Shown: positions 36,882-45,915, numbered from the stretch's first letter. The stretch: DNA of 64,000 bases from Arthrobacter sp. SLBN-112 (GCF_030944625.1 NZ_JAUSXY010000001.1:3906001-3970000), one strand, 5' to 3'. Notes: a model not told the origin generated them from the sequence alone. A program made the numbers and translations.

Positions 36882-38180
36882 TTACCACTGCTCGTGCTGC
36901 GGGTAGAGCGGGAAGTCTGCTGCCAGCTTGTCCACCCGGGCCTGCAGGGCCTCGACGTCGGCGCTGTTGCCTGCCTTGAGGGCGGTGGCGATGATCTCGG
37001 CAACCTCGGTGAACTCGGTGGCGCCGAAGCCGCGGGTCGCCAGTGCCGGGGTGCCGATGCGCAGCCCGGAGGTGACCATCGGCGGGCGGGGGTCGAACGG
37101 CACGGCGTTGCGGTTGACGGTGATGCCCACGGAGTGCAGGAGGTCCTCGGCCTGCTGGCCGTCCAGCTGGGAGTTGCGCAGGTCGACGAGCACCAGGTGG
37201 ACGTCGGTGCCGCCGGTGAGGACCGAGACGCCCGCCTCGGCGACATCGGCCTGGTTCAGGCGGTCGGCGATGATCTTGGCGCCCTCGAGGACGCGCTCCT
37301 GGCGCTCCTTGAATTCCTGGGTGCCGGCGATCTTGAAGGCCACGGCCTTGGCAGCGATGACGTGCATGAGCGGGCCGCCCTGCTGGCCGGGGAAGACGTT
37401 GGAGTTCAGCTTCTTGGCCCACTGTTCCTTCGCCAGGATCACACCCGAGCGGGGACCGGCTAGGGTCTTGTGCACGGTGGAGGTGACGACGTCGGAGTAC
37501 GGCACGGGGCTGGGGTGCAGTCCGGCGGCAACCAGGCCGGCGAAGTGTGCCATGTCGGTCCAGAGCAGCGCACCCACTTCATCGGCGATGGAGCGGAAGG
37601 CGGCGAAGTCAAGGTGGCGCGGGTAGGCGGACCAGCCGGCGATGATGACCTGCGGCTTTTCGGCGATGGCCTGCTCGCGCAGTTTGTCCATGTCGATGCG
37701 GAAGTTGTCTTCCTCGACCTGGTATGCGGCAACCTGGTACAGCTTGCCGGAGAAGTTCAGCTTCATGCCGTGGGTCAGGTGGCCGCCGTGTGCCAGGGAC
37801 AGGCCCAGGATCTTGTCGCCCGGGGTGATCATGGCGGAGAGCGCGGCAGCGTTGGCCTGCGCGCCGGAGTGCGGCTGGACGTTTGCGTACTCGGCGCCGA
37901 ACAGGGCCTTGACCCTGTCGATGGCCAGTTGTTCTGCGACGTCAACGTACTCGCAGCCGCCGTAGTAGCGGCGGCCGGGGTAGCCCTCGGCGTACTTGTT
38001 GGTGAGGACGGAGCCCTGGGCTTCCATCACGGCGCGCGGCGCGAAGTTCTCGGAAGCAATCATTTCCAGGGTGCCGCGCTGGCGGCCAAGCTCCTGCTCG
38101 AGGACTTTGGCGATTTCGGGGTCGAGTTCAGCCAGCGGCTGGTTGCTGACGGCTGTGGTTGAGGTGGCTGTAGTAGTCAC
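36882..38180 (-). CDS. glyA: Serine hydroxymethyltransferase
   Basis: PLP enzyme that converts serine and THF to glycine and methylene-THF; 432 residues. Motifs: [30 protein letters not shown], the PLP-lysine region [16 protein letters not shown], and [12 protein letters not shown]. The start is a GTG at 38180 with AGGAG 6 nt upstream. It forms an operon with folD and is divergent from purU. Confidence 0.97.
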   Translation of the reverse strand: MTTTATSTTAVSNQPLAELDPEIAKVLEQELGRQRGTLEMIASENFAPRAVMEAQGSVLTNKYAEGYPGRRYYGGCEYVDVAEQLAIDRVKALFGAEYANVQPHSGAQANAAALSAMITPGDKILGLSLAHGGHLTHGMKLNFSGKLYQVAAYQVEEDNFRIDMDKLREQAIAEKPQVIIAGWSAYPRHLDFAAFRSIADEVGALLWTDMAHFAGLVAAGLHPSPVPYSDVVTSTVHKTLAGPRSGVILAKEQWAKKLNSNVFPGQQGGPLMHVIAAKAVAFKIAGTQEFKERQERVLEGAKIIADRLNQADVAEAGVSVLTGGTDVHLVLVDLRNSQLDGQQAEDLLHSVGITVNRNAVPFDPRPPMVTSGLRIGTPALATRGFGATEFTEVAEIIATALKAGNSADVEALQARVDKLAADFPLYPQHEQW

Positions 38181-38457
38181 GAAGAACTCCTGGCTAGGGA
38201 TACGGGCACTGCTTAGGTCAGGCTACCGGCTGGCGCGCTATCCCACCGCGTTGATGACAGGGCGTGGAAGCACGGCATGGTACTGCTGCGCTGACGCGGG
38301 GTGCAGCCCCAATTCCGGCAAAACATGACCCTCGGCCCAGGCGTACGATCCGTGGTCTTCGTGATTGCCGCTCCCTGGTGGTTAAGCCACCCAACGCCAG
38401 TTGCGACCGTTCCAGCCTATCAAAACCGGCGCCCGCGGCGCGGGTAGGCTATTACGC
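38181..38457. other. glyA-purU divergent intergenic region
   Basis: 277 bp between divergent C1-metabolism genes. It contains the purU start-proximal -10 at its right end and the glyA ribosome binding site at its left end. Several G/C-rich inverted segments are visible, for example GGGGCTGCACCCC on the minus strand. I cannot match it to a named riboswitch by eye. Confidence 0.4.
38445..38450 (+). promoter_or_regulatory. -10 box of a leaderless purU transcript
   Basis: TAGGCT followed by 7 nt (ATTACGC) and then the GTG start of purU. There is no ribosome binding site before the GTG, so transcription probably begins at the start codon itself. Confidence 0.6.
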
Positions 38458-39318
38458 GTGAATGAACAGCTGCTGAACCAAGCGTACGTAGTAACCCTGT
38501 CCTGCCCGGACCGTCCCGGAATTGTCCACGCCGTGGCCGGAGCACTGCTGGTGGCAGGGTGCAACATTACCGATTCGCAGCAGTACGGCAGCCCCACAAC
38601 GGGCAACTTCTTCATGCGCGTGGAGGTCACCACCGCAGCTTCCAAGTCGGAGCTGCGCGCCGCGCTGGAGCCGGTGGCGGAAGCGTTCGCCATGCAGTGG
38701 AGCCTCAATACTGTCGGCGACAAGGTGCGCACCCTGGTGCTTGCCAGTACCTCCGCGCACTGCCTCAACGACCTTCTTTTCCAGCAGCGTTCCGGGACCC
38801 TGCCTGTCGAGATCCCCGCCATTGTGTCCAACCACCAGGACCTCGCCGGGCTCGCCGAGTTCTACGGCATCCCGTTCCACTACATTCCGGTGACCAAGGA
38901 CACCAAGGCCCAGGCGGAAGACAAGCTGCGCGGCATCATCGCCGAACACGACATCGAACTGACGGTCCTGGCCCGTTACATGCAGATCCTCTCCGACGAG
39001 CTCTGCACCGAGCTGACGGGCAAGGCCATCAACATCCACCACTCGTTCCTGCCGTCCTTCAAGGGCGCCAAGCCGTACCACCAGGCCCATGCGCGCGGTG
39101 TGAAGCTGATCGGCGCCACGGCCCACTACGTCACGGCCGCCCTGGACGAGGGACCGATCATCGAGCAGGAAGTCATCCGGGTGGACCACGCCCGCACGGC
39201 GGAGCAATTCGTCCAGATGGGCCGCGACGTGGAGGGGCGCACCCTGGTCCAGGCCGTGCAGTGGCATGCCGAGCACCGGGTGCTGCTGGACGGCAACCGG
39301 ACGGTGGTCTTCAACTAA
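38458..39318 (+). CDS. purU: Formyltetrahydrofolate deformylase
   Basis: Hydrolyses 10-formyl-THF to formate and THF, balancing the C1 pool; 286 residues. The N-terminal ACT domain (VVTLSCPDRPGIVHAVAGAL) is the usual regulatory part. The catalytic formyltransferase-like domain has IVSNHQDLAGLAEFYGIPF, NIHHSFLPSFKGAKPYHQA and ATAHYVTAALDEGPIIEQ, with the expected Asn/His/Asp. The start is a GTG at 38458. Divergent from glyA-folD, whose products make its substrate. Confidence 0.96.
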   Translation: MNEQLLNQAYVVTLSCPDRPGIVHAVAGALLVAGCNITDSQQYGSPTTGNFFMRVEVTTAASKSELRAALEPVAEAFAMQWSLNTVGDKVRTLVLASTSAHCLNDLLFQQRSGTLPVEIPAIVSNHQDLAGLAEFYGIPFHYIPVTKDTKAQAEDKLRGIIAEHDIELTVLARYMQILSDELCTELTGKAINIHHSFLPSFKGAKPYHQAHARGVKLIGATAHYVTAALDEGPIIEQEVIRVDHARTAEQFVQMGRDVEGRTLVQAVQWHAEHRVLLDGNRTVVFN

Positions 39319-39327
39319 CTCGCAGCA

Positions 39328-39357
39328 GATGCCGTTTTGGGGCCTCAAAACGGCATC
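39328..39357. terminator. Palindromic hairpin between purU and the carbonic anhydrase-like gene
   Basis: GATGCCGTTTTG / CAAAACGGCATC, 12-bp perfect arms with a GGGCCT centre that can partly pair. There is no downstream T-run. It may serve as purU terminator or be a dispersed intergenic palindrome. Confidence 0.5.
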
Positions 39358-39400
39358 GACTGCCGCTCAGTTGGGTGCAGGGGTGGCTTAGGGTGAAGCC

Positions 39401-39919
39401 ATGGCTCCTCTCTACCCTTTCGGCGGCAACTCCCCCGCCGTCCATGAATCAGCGTTCATCGCCCCGTCGGCGTCGATCATCGGCAATGCAACCCTGGCCG
39501 CAGACTCCAGCGCGTTCTACGGGGTATCCGTCCGCGCCGACACCGCCGCCATCACCGTGGGTGCCGGCAGCAACCTGCAGGACAACGTGGTGCTGCACGC
39601 CGACCCCGGCTTCCCCTGCACCGTGGGCGACCGGGTCAGCGTGGGGCACGCCGCCGTCGTGCATGGCTGCACCGTGGAGGACGACTGCCTCATCGGGATG
39701 GGCGCAACGGTCCTCAACGGTGCCGTGATCGGTACCGGCTCGCTGGTGGCGGCCGGCGCCGTCGTCCTGGAGGGGACAGTGGTTCCGCCACGCTCCTTGG
39801 TTGCGGGGGTCCCCGCCAAGGTGCGCCGGGAACTGACAGAGGAGGAGTTCGACGGCGTGCGCGCCAACGCTGCCCGGTACGTGGAGCTCGCGGCGAAACA
39901 CCGCGAGCTCCACCCCTGA
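39401..39919 (+). CDS. Gamma carbonic anhydrase family protein (hexapeptide repeat)
   Basis: 172 residues, left-handed beta-helix protein of the gamma-CA/PaaY/YrdA group. The hexapeptide ladder is clear from about residue 20 to 140. Metal-binding His residues are in VVLHADPG, SVGHAAVVHGCTVEDDCLIGMGA. The C-terminal helix region is REL-type (KVRRELTEEEFDGVRANAARYVELA). Many such proteins lack proven CO2 hydration activity, so the enzymatic name is tentative. Confidence 0.9.
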   Translation: MAPLYPFGGNSPAVHESAFIAPSASIIGNATLAADSSAFYGVSVRADTAAITVGAGSNLQDNVVLHADPGFPCTVGDRVSVGHAAVVHGCTVEDDCLIGMGATVLNGAVIGTGSLVAAGAVVLEGTVVPPRSLVAGVPAKVRRELTEEEFDGVRANAARYVELAAKHRELHP

Positions 39920-39934
39920 CCCAGTCTGCCTGGG

Positions 39935-41668
39935 TCAGTCCAGGCTGATTGGCCCCATTTCGTCGAGCAGGTCGCCCGGGCCGGGGTTGCCCGGAGCTGA
40001 CGAGCCGCCCAGGTGGTTCACCACGCCCCATACCGCGTTCAAGCCTGTGGTGACGGCGCCTTCGGCCCAGCCGGCAGTGAAGGAGACGTCATCGCCGGCC
40101 AGGAAGATCCCGCGCTGGGATTCCGGCAGCGCGTCCTGCTTGAAGTGCGTGAACAGCCGCTGCTGGTAGCGGTAGTGCCCGGGCAGGTTGGCTTTGAAGG
40201 CACCCATGAAGTTGGGGTCCGCCTCCCAGGACACGGTGATGGGCTGCCCCACGATGTGGCCGGCAATGTCCACGCCCGGGTAGATCTGCTCCAGCGAGTG
40301 CAGCATCAGTTCCACGCGTTCGTCCGCGTCCAGCGCAAGCCACTTCAGGGCGTCGTCGTTCCACGTATAGGACAACAGGATGACGGCGGGCTGGTCCGGG
40401 CCGTTGTCCAGCAGGTAGGTGGCGCGGTTCAGCCGGTCCGTCAGGGTCATGGACAGGACCTCGTGGCCGGTTTCCGGGTCGGTGTCCTTCCAGAACGGCC
40501 GGTCCACCATGACGAACGTCTTGGACGACTGCATATAGTGCGAGCGCTCCATCGCGGTCCACAGTTCGGCGGGGAACAACGCTTCCTCGGTGTGGATGCG
40601 GGTGGACAGCAGCCACGACTGGCACGTGCTCACCACTGCCGGGTAGCTGGCCTCGCGGCCCCAGCGTTCACGGATCCGCAGGTTCCCGTCCGGGTCCCGG
40701 CTGATCTTCCCCACGGCGCCGCGGGGCGAGCCGGAGTGGAGCGAGGCAAGGGAGGTGCCGGCGGGCCAGTGCACCAGGTCCGACGGCGCGTGCTGCCAGA
40801 GTGCCTCGGGCAGCCGCTGCGCTCCCCCGCGGATGAACCGGTGCTGGTCGTCCGCGTCGGTGTACACCACACGGAGGATCTCCAGGATGGAGTTGGGAAA
40901 GTCCGTGTCCCAGCCGCCCGTGCCGAATCCCACCTGGCCAAAGGCTTCCCGGTGCGCGAACCCTGCCTTCTTGAAGGAGTCGCTCGCGGCGATGAACCCG
41001 TAGAAGGTCTGCTCATCCATCAGGGGCAGCAGTTCGTTCCACAGTTCCTTGATCCGGGCAGTGTCGCGTGAGCGGATGGCGTCCTGCATCTGGGTGAACT
41101 TCGCGCCGTCGTTGACAGCCGCTTTCCAGGCGTCCGCAACCTCTCGGAAGAAGGGCGGAAGGTCGCCCGGCTTTTCCGCGTAGTGCTTCTTGCCCGCCAG
41201 CTCGATCACGGTACTGGAGGTGGCCTCGGCGAGGGGGTTGGGGAAGTCACAGGTTTCCAGGCCGAGCAGGTCCACATAGTGGTAGAAGGCCTTGCCCGAG
41301 ACCGGGAACCGCATGCCGCCGAGGTCTGCCACCACGCCGGGCGCCGCCGGGAAGGCGGCGGTGCGGAGCCGGCCACCGATCTGGTCTGCTTCGTAGACAA
41401 CCGGGCGAAGGCCAAGCTTCATCAGCTCGTAGGCCGTCACCAGGCCGGAGAGCCCGGCTCCGATCACGGCCACTTCGGTGCCGTACAACTCCGCCGGGAC
41501 CGATCCCATGCCGTCCGGGTGGGCCAGGTAGTGGTCATAGCTGAACGGGAAGTCGGGGTTCAGCATAGTGATGGGTGCTTGGCCGCCGGCCCCCGGTCCT
41601 GGTGCTGCTTCCTGCCGGCTGGAGGTGCTGGAGGGATCAAAAGCCGGCAATTCGGTGGCAATGGTCAT
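39935..41668 (-). CDS. davB: FAD-dependent L-lysine 2-monooxygenase-like (DavB-type) amine oxidase
   Basis: 577 residues. The FAD-binding motif VAVIGAGLSGL is at residues 67-77 and the GG motif GGRLRTAAF follows. The sequence closely resembles, from memory, Pseudomonas DavB: PDFPFSYDHYLAHPDGMGSV, LGGMRFPVSGKAFYHYVD, GQVGFGTGGWDTDFPNSILE and RYMQSSKTFVMVDRPFWKD-like (HYMQSSKTFVMVDRPFWKD) segments. DavB decarboxylates and oxidizes lysine to 5-aminovaleramide. Overlap by 4 nt with an APC permease and proximity to a DavA-like amidase support this. A related tryptophan or phenylalanine 2-monooxygenase is the main alternative. Confidence 0.8.
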   Translation of the reverse strand: MTIATELPAFDPSSTSSRQEAAPGPGAGGQAPITMLNPDFPFSYDHYLAHPDGMGSVPAELYGTEVAVIGAGLSGLVTAYELMKLGLRPVVYEADQIGGRLRTAAFPAAPGVVADLGGMRFPVSGKAFYHYVDLLGLETCDFPNPLAEATSSTVIELAGKKHYAEKPGDLPPFFREVADAWKAAVNDGAKFTQMQDAIRSRDTARIKELWNELLPLMDEQTFYGFIAASDSFKKAGFAHREAFGQVGFGTGGWDTDFPNSILEILRVVYTDADDQHRFIRGGAQRLPEALWQHAPSDLVHWPAGTSLASLHSGSPRGAVGKISRDPDGNLRIRERWGREASYPAVVSTCQSWLLSTRIHTEEALFPAELWTAMERSHYMQSSKTFVMVDRPFWKDTDPETGHEVLSMTLTDRLNRATYLLDNGPDQPAVILLSYTWNDDALKWLALDADERVELMLHSLEQIYPGVDIAGHIVGQPITVSWEADPNFMGAFKANLPGHYRYQQRLFTHFKQDALPESQRGIFLAGDDVSFTAGWAEGAVTTGLNAVWGVVNHLGGSSAPGNPGPGDLLDEMGPISLD

Positions 41669-43191
41669 GAAATTTCTGCTTTCACAGGTTCCTGGCTCGG
41701 GGCCTTGGCGGTCAGTTCACGGTAGTCGAGCTCGCTCAGGGCCGCTACCTTGGAGTTCCGGCGTCCGTAGCCGAAGTAGATGGCGATCCCCACCAGCATC
41801 CATGCGCCGAAGACAACCCACGTATCGGCGCCGAGGTTCGCCATCAGGTAGGCGCACATGAGCGTTCCCAGCACCGGGGTGGCGGGGTACAGGGGCACCC
41901 GGAAGCTGCGCTCCAGGTCGGGGCGGTTGCGGCGCAGGTAGATGACGGCGACGTTGACCAGCGCGAACGCGAAGAGCGTCCCGATGCTGGTGGCGTCGGC
42001 CAGGGCGCCGAGCGGGACGAGGCCTGCGGTCAGGGCGACGGCGATGCCCACGATGAGGGTACCGGCGGCCGGGGTGCCGGTCCGGGGTGAGACGCGGCTG
42101 AAGACCCTGGGCACCAGGCCGTCGCGGGACATCGAGAGCAGGATGCGCGTCTGGCCGTAGAGGACAGTGAGCACGATGCTGGCGATGGCAAGGACTGCGC
42201 CCACGGAGAAGACCAGTGCGATCCACGGCTGGTGGGTGGTCTCCTCGAGGATCTGGACCAGCGCGGCTTCGGTTCCGTCGAACCAGCCCCAGGGCCGGGC
42301 GCCAATAGCGGCGACGGCCACCAGGACGTAGATGCTGGTGACGATCACCATGGACAGCAGGATGGCGCGGGGCAGGTCGCGCTTGGGGTTCCTGGCTTCC
42401 TCGCCTGCGGTGGATGCGGCGTCGAATCCGATGTAGGAGAAGAACACCCGGGATGCGGCGGCGGATACGCCTGCGGCCCCCATGGGCATGAGCGGTTCGA
42501 AGTTGCCCGCGTTGAAGGCGGTAAAGGCGACGGCGCAGAAGAGGAGCAGGATGCCGATTTTGATGATGACGACGGCCGTGTTGATCCATGCGCTTTCCCG
42601 GGCACCGCGGACCAGCAGGACCATGGCCAGTACCACGATGGCCATCGCCGGAATGTTCACCAGTCCGCCGTCGCCGGGAGGCTGGGAGATGGCATCCGGG
42701 AGCACCTGCCCAAACGCCGCCAGTGCTTCATTGACGTACTGGCCGGCACCGACAGCTACTGCGGCCACGGAAACGGCGTACTCAAGGACCAGGCACCACC
42801 CGCAGATCCATGCCATGCCTTCACCCATGGTGGCGTAGGAATAGGAGTAGCTGGAGCCTGCCACCGGAACCAGGCCGGCCATTTCGGCATAGGACACCGC
42901 GGAGAGCAGCGCGGCTACGCCGGCAATGACGAACGAGATCCAGATGGCCGGCCCGGCCAGCGGCACCGACTCTCCAAGGATCACCAGGATGCCGGTCCCG
43001 AGCGTGGCGCCAACACTGATCATGGTGAGGTGGAGGACGCCGAAGCTGCGGACCAGCGCGGTGCCGCCCTCACCGCTTCCAGCTTCACTGACCATCTGGC
43101 CGATCGGTTTGCGGCGCAGGAGCTGGTCCGCCAGCCGCGGCCGGGATGCTCCTGGCGCAATTGGTTTTTCGGTGGTCACAGGCACAGTCAC
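41665..43191 (-). CDS. APC superfamily amino acid permease
   Basis: 508 residues, about twelve membrane segments of the cationic amino acid transporter (CAT) type. Conserved sequences include SVGATLGTGILVILGES, SYAEMAGLVPVAGSSYSYSYATMGE, FFSYIGFDAASTAGEEARNPKRDLP and RILLSMSRDGLVP. The GTG at 43191 has AAGGGA 8 nt upstream. It precedes and overlaps the DavB-like gene, so it probably imports the amino acid that enzyme oxidizes. CAT-type similarity favours a basic amino acid, which fits lysine. Confidence 0.92.
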   Translation of the reverse strand: MTVPVTTEKPIAPGASRPRLADQLLRRKPIGQMVSEAGSGEGGTALVRSFGVLHLTMISVGATLGTGILVILGESVPLAGPAIWISFVIAGVAALLSAVSYAEMAGLVPVAGSSYSYSYATMGEGMAWICGWCLVLEYAVSVAAVAVGAGQYVNEALAAFGQVLPDAISQPPGDGGLVNIPAMAIVVLAMVLLVRGARESAWINTAVVIIKIGILLLFCAVAFTAFNAGNFEPLMPMGAAGVSAAASRVFFSYIGFDAASTAGEEARNPKRDLPRAILLSMVIVTSIYVLVAVAAIGARPWGWFDGTEAALVQILEETTHQPWIALVFSVGAVLAIASIVLTVLYGQTRILLSMSRDGLVPRVFSRVSPRTGTPAAGTLIVGIAVALTAGLVPLGALADATSIGTLFAFALVNVAVIYLRRNRPDLERSFRVPLYPATPVLGTLMCAYLMANLGADTWVVFGAWMLVGIAIYFGYGRRNSKVAALSELDYRELTAKAPSQEPVKAEIS

Positions 43192-43276
43192 CGTTGACGT
43201 CCCTTCAGAGTAGTTGTCGGTTTCCCCTCACCAAGGTTGGCATGTGAGCCAACTCTCAGGACGGTGCAAAATGACC

Positions 43277-43282
43277 TATAGT
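43277..43282 (+). promoter_or_regulatory. -10 box upstream of the PucR-type gene
   Basis: TATAGT in the 108-bp gap between the divergent permease and regulator genes. I see no convincing -35, as expected for an activator-dependent or regulated promoter. Confidence 0.4.
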
Positions 43283-43363
43283 AGCCAGGCATGAGACTTT
43301 ATGCACAATACCCGACCCCGGTTGCGGCGGGCCCGGCAGGCTTATGCGCCGCCTCGAAGAGCC

Positions 43364-44980
43364 ATGCTTCCTGAGCCCGCGGCCGCCGGCCGGCTGAGCT
43401 TCGTCACCCTGCAACAGTTCCTTGACCAGCTGCCGCCGCTGTTGACGACGCTCCACGACGGCGGCAGCGGCGGACGGCTGCTGCGGTGGGTTGAGCCCAG
43501 TGAGCTGGAGGATCCGACGCCCTACCTCCCGGAGGGTGAGTTCCTGCTGACGGCGGGCCTTCCGTTCCTGGGCGACGGCGGAGCGGCCGCCAGCGTGGAC
43601 GCGTACGTCCGGCGGCTGGTGGACGCCAAGGTGGCCGCCCTGGGCTTCGGAATCAGGCCGTACTTCGACGCCGTTCCGGAGGTACTCATCGATGCGTGCC
43701 GCCGGCATAACCTCACCTTGTTCGAAGTGCCGGAATCGCTCCCCTTCGCGGCCATTGGCCTTCAGTTCTCGCAGCTTCTTGAGTCCGACAATGCAAGGGT
43801 CTTCCGGCAACTGGCAGAGACCAACCGGCAGTTAATGCGCGCAGTCCTCTCCCCCAGGCCGGAACACGAACTGCTGGCGGCACTGGTCCAGCGCGTGCCC
43901 GTCTGGGCGGTGATGGTGGGAGCGGACGGCCGGATCCGGGCCCGCGGCACCAGCGGTGGCGGCAGCCCCGCCGTCGAACTTTCCCTGCTGGAACCCATGC
44001 TTAAACGCCTGCTGTCCGGCAGCGGCCCCCGGGTGGAGATGGACGGGTTCGACCAGCCCGGCTCGGCCCTGGTGGTTGGCCATCCGCTGCGCAGCACCAA
44101 GGATGCCAACCTGGGCGCCCTGGTCCTCGGTTCAGACGCCCCGTTGACACCGGCGCAGAACAACGTGGTCCAGTCCGCCGTCGGCCTCCTCGAGCTGTTG
44201 GTCCGGCAGCGCACCAGCGGCTCGTTGGCCCCCAGCCAACTGGCCACGGCCGTGCTGTTGCACCCCGAAAGCCTCACGAACGGAGGCAGCAGGCACCTGA
44301 ACGCGCTCCGGGATCTGATGGCGCAGAGCCTTTCCTCCACCCGGTCCGCGGGCATGCGGGTAGTGCAGGGAATCAAGATGGACGCTCCGGAGTGGCCTGC
44401 AGGCGACAGCCCGGTCAGGGAACTCCTGCAGTGGCGGCGGCTGTTCGATACCAAGCTGGTGGAAATCACCGACTACGGATTCGCTGCGGTGACCCGGCTG
44501 AGGGTGGACGACTCCCTGCTCGACGAGGTCGAGAAACTCGGGTGGCGCCTGGTGATCGGAGAACCCACTGAACTCACCGGCCTGGCCGCCGCATATCAGG
44601 GTGCCAGCTCCCTGCGGAGCCAAGTGCAGAGAAGTGGACAAAGCGTGCGCGCCGACGAGGTTCAGTGGTCGGTGGCCGGGCTGCTGGGCCGCGAAGCCGG
44701 TACCATGCTGGCGGAACGGCTCCTGCATCCGGTCCTGGCACTGGAACCGGACCGGCGCGATCCCCTGCTGGCAGTCCTGCGCGGCTGGCTTACCGAGAAC
44801 GGCAGCTGGGACGGCTCCGCCAAGCTCCTGGGACTTCACCGGAACAGTGTGCGGCGGCAGATCGGGGTCCTTGCCGACCTGCTCGGAATGGACCTGAACC
44901 AGGCGCAGGTGCGGGCAGAGCTGTGGATCGCGCTGCAGTACGCGGACGGGGTGACCGATGGGATGGCGGGCAGCGGCTAG
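43364..44980 (+). CDS. PucR family transcriptional regulator
   Basis: About 538 residues from the ATG at 43364; an in-frame ATG at 43301 would add 21 Arg-rich residues. The N-terminal PucR domain starts at LSFVTLQQFLDQLPPLL with EGEFLLTAGLPFLG typical of the family. The middle GGDEF-like part is weak. The C-terminal helix-turn-helix (GSAKLLGLHRNSVRRQIGVLADLLG) is clear. PucR proteins commonly control nitrogen compound catabolism. Divergence from the permease-monooxygenase pair suggests it controls them. Confidence 0.9.
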   Translation: MLPEPAAAGRLSFVTLQQFLDQLPPLLTTLHDGGSGGRLLRWVEPSELEDPTPYLPEGEFLLTAGLPFLGDGGAAASVDAYVRRLVDAKVAALGFGIRPYFDAVPEVLIDACRRHNLTLFEVPESLPFAAIGLQFSQLLESDNARVFRQLAETNRQLMRAVLSPRPEHELLAALVQRVPVWAVMVGADGRIRARGTSGGGSPAVELSLLEPMLKRLLSGSGPRVEMDGFDQPGSALVVGHPLRSTKDANLGALVLGSDAPLTPAQNNVVQSAVGLLELLVRQRTSGSLAPSQLATAVLLHPESLTNGGSRHLNALRDLMAQSLSSTRSAGMRVVQGIKMDAPEWPAGDSPVRELLQWRRLFDTKLVEITDYGFAAVTRLRVDDSLLDEVEKLGWRLVIGEPTELTGLAAAYQGASSLRSQVQRSGQSVRADEVQWSVAGLLGREAGTMLAERLLHPVLALEPDRRDPLLAVLRGWLTENGSWDGSAKLLGLHRNSVRRQIGVLADLLGMDLNQAQVRAELWIALQYADGVTDGMAGSG

Positions 44981-45915
44981 GGCAGGTTATCCCCGGGCCG
45001 GTCAGGTTCGGGCGCAAGGCCGGCCTCCCATTCGCGGTACAGCTCCGGCCGGCGCTCCCTGAGGTACGGCACTTCGTCCCTGGCGGCGCGGACGGCTTCC
45101 GGATCCACCGTGGCGAAAAGCAGTTCCGGAGCGTTTCCCGCTTCGGCCAGCAGGCGGCCATCCGGCCCCGCCACCACGCTTCCCCCGCCGAACGTGCAGG
45201 ACCCTTCGGTGCCACAGTGGTTGGCGTATGCCACGGTCAGCTGGCTTTCCAGCGCGCGGGCACGGACAAGCACCTGGGGCACGGTTTCAAAACCCGCCGA
45301 CAAGGCGGTGGGCACCAGCAGCAGCTCCGCGCCGCGGGCGGCAGCCGCCCTGGCGGCTTCGGGGAATTCGATGTCGTAGCAGATCAGCAGCGAGGTCCGA
45401 ATGCCGAGGAAATCGACGACGGCGGGCGGCTCGTTGGCCGCGACGAACGCCTTGCGTTCCTCGTCGCCGAAGAGATGCACCTTGGCGTATCGAAGAAGTT
45501 CTGCGCCGGTGGCATCGACCAGGGACGCGGATATGTTCCAGTCGGGAGAACCCACGCGGCCCATGCCCTGGGACGAGCCGCCCTCGCTGACGACGCCGGC
45601 CCCGGCGGTCCCGGCAGCTTCCGTTGCTTCGGCTGGTTCGGCGGCTTCGGCAGCTTCGGCCGGAACGCTGTAGACGAGCGCGATCCCGTTGCGGCGGGCG
45701 ATTCCGGCGAGCCTATCGCGGATGGCGGGAAGGGTTGCCGGGTCCAGCTCGTTTCGCAGCCGCAACGGAGCGTAGCCCACGGGGAACAGCTCCGGCGTCA
45801 GGAGCAGGCCGGCGCCGGCGCGGGCGGCCCGGCTGGCGGCCACATCAATGGTCCGGAGATTGGCCTCAACGTCCAGGACCGCGGCATTCGCCTGCAGGAC
45901 GGACAGCAGCATCAT
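44977..45915 (-). CDS. davA: Carbon-nitrogen hydrolase (DavA-like 5-aminovaleramidase)
   Basis: About 312 residues, nitrilase superfamily amidase. The catalytic triad is E42 in LLTPELFPVGY, K145 in RYAKVHLFGDEE and C179 in LLICYDIEFPE. YANHCGTEG and FGGGSVVAGPDG are shared with DavA-type enzymes. It would hydrolyse the amide made by the DavB-like enzyme to 5-aminovalerate. An Ala/Glu-rich insert (residues about 86-125) is absent from the usual family outline. Start chosen at 45915, preceded by AAGGTGG. Its stop shares the bases CTAG with the stop of the convergent PucR-type gene. Confidence 0.8.
   Translation of the reverse strand: MMLLSVLQANAAVLDVEANLRTIDVAASRAARAGAGLLLTPELFPVGYAPLRLRNELDPATLPAIRDRLAGIARRNGIALVYSVPAEAAEAAEPAEATEAAGTAGAGVVSEGGSSQGMGRVGSPDWNISASLVDATGAELLRYAKVHLFGDEERKAFVAANEPPAVVDFLGIRTSLLICYDIEFPEAARAAAARGAELLLVPTALSAGFETVPQVLVRARALESQLTVAYANHCGTEGSCTFGGGSVVAGPDGRLLAEAGNAPELLFATVDPEAVRAARDEVPYLRERRPELYREWEAGLAPEPDRPGDNLP

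Noticed and set aside
38262..38351. Short minus-strand frame of about 29 codons starting ATGTTTTGCCGG in the glyA leader
   Set aside because: No ribosome binding site, no conservation evidence and a composition typical of random GC-rich sequence.
38181..38457. Glycine or THF riboswitch before glyA
   Set aside because: No match to the conserved cores could be seen by eye, so only the possibility of a structured leader is reported.
39935..45915. Indole-3-acetamide pathway for auxin (IaaM/IaaH)
   Set aside because: The monooxygenase resembles lysine 2-monooxygenase more closely than IaaM, and the amidase is nitrilase-type like DavA rather than an amidase-signature IaaH. Kept only as an alternative.
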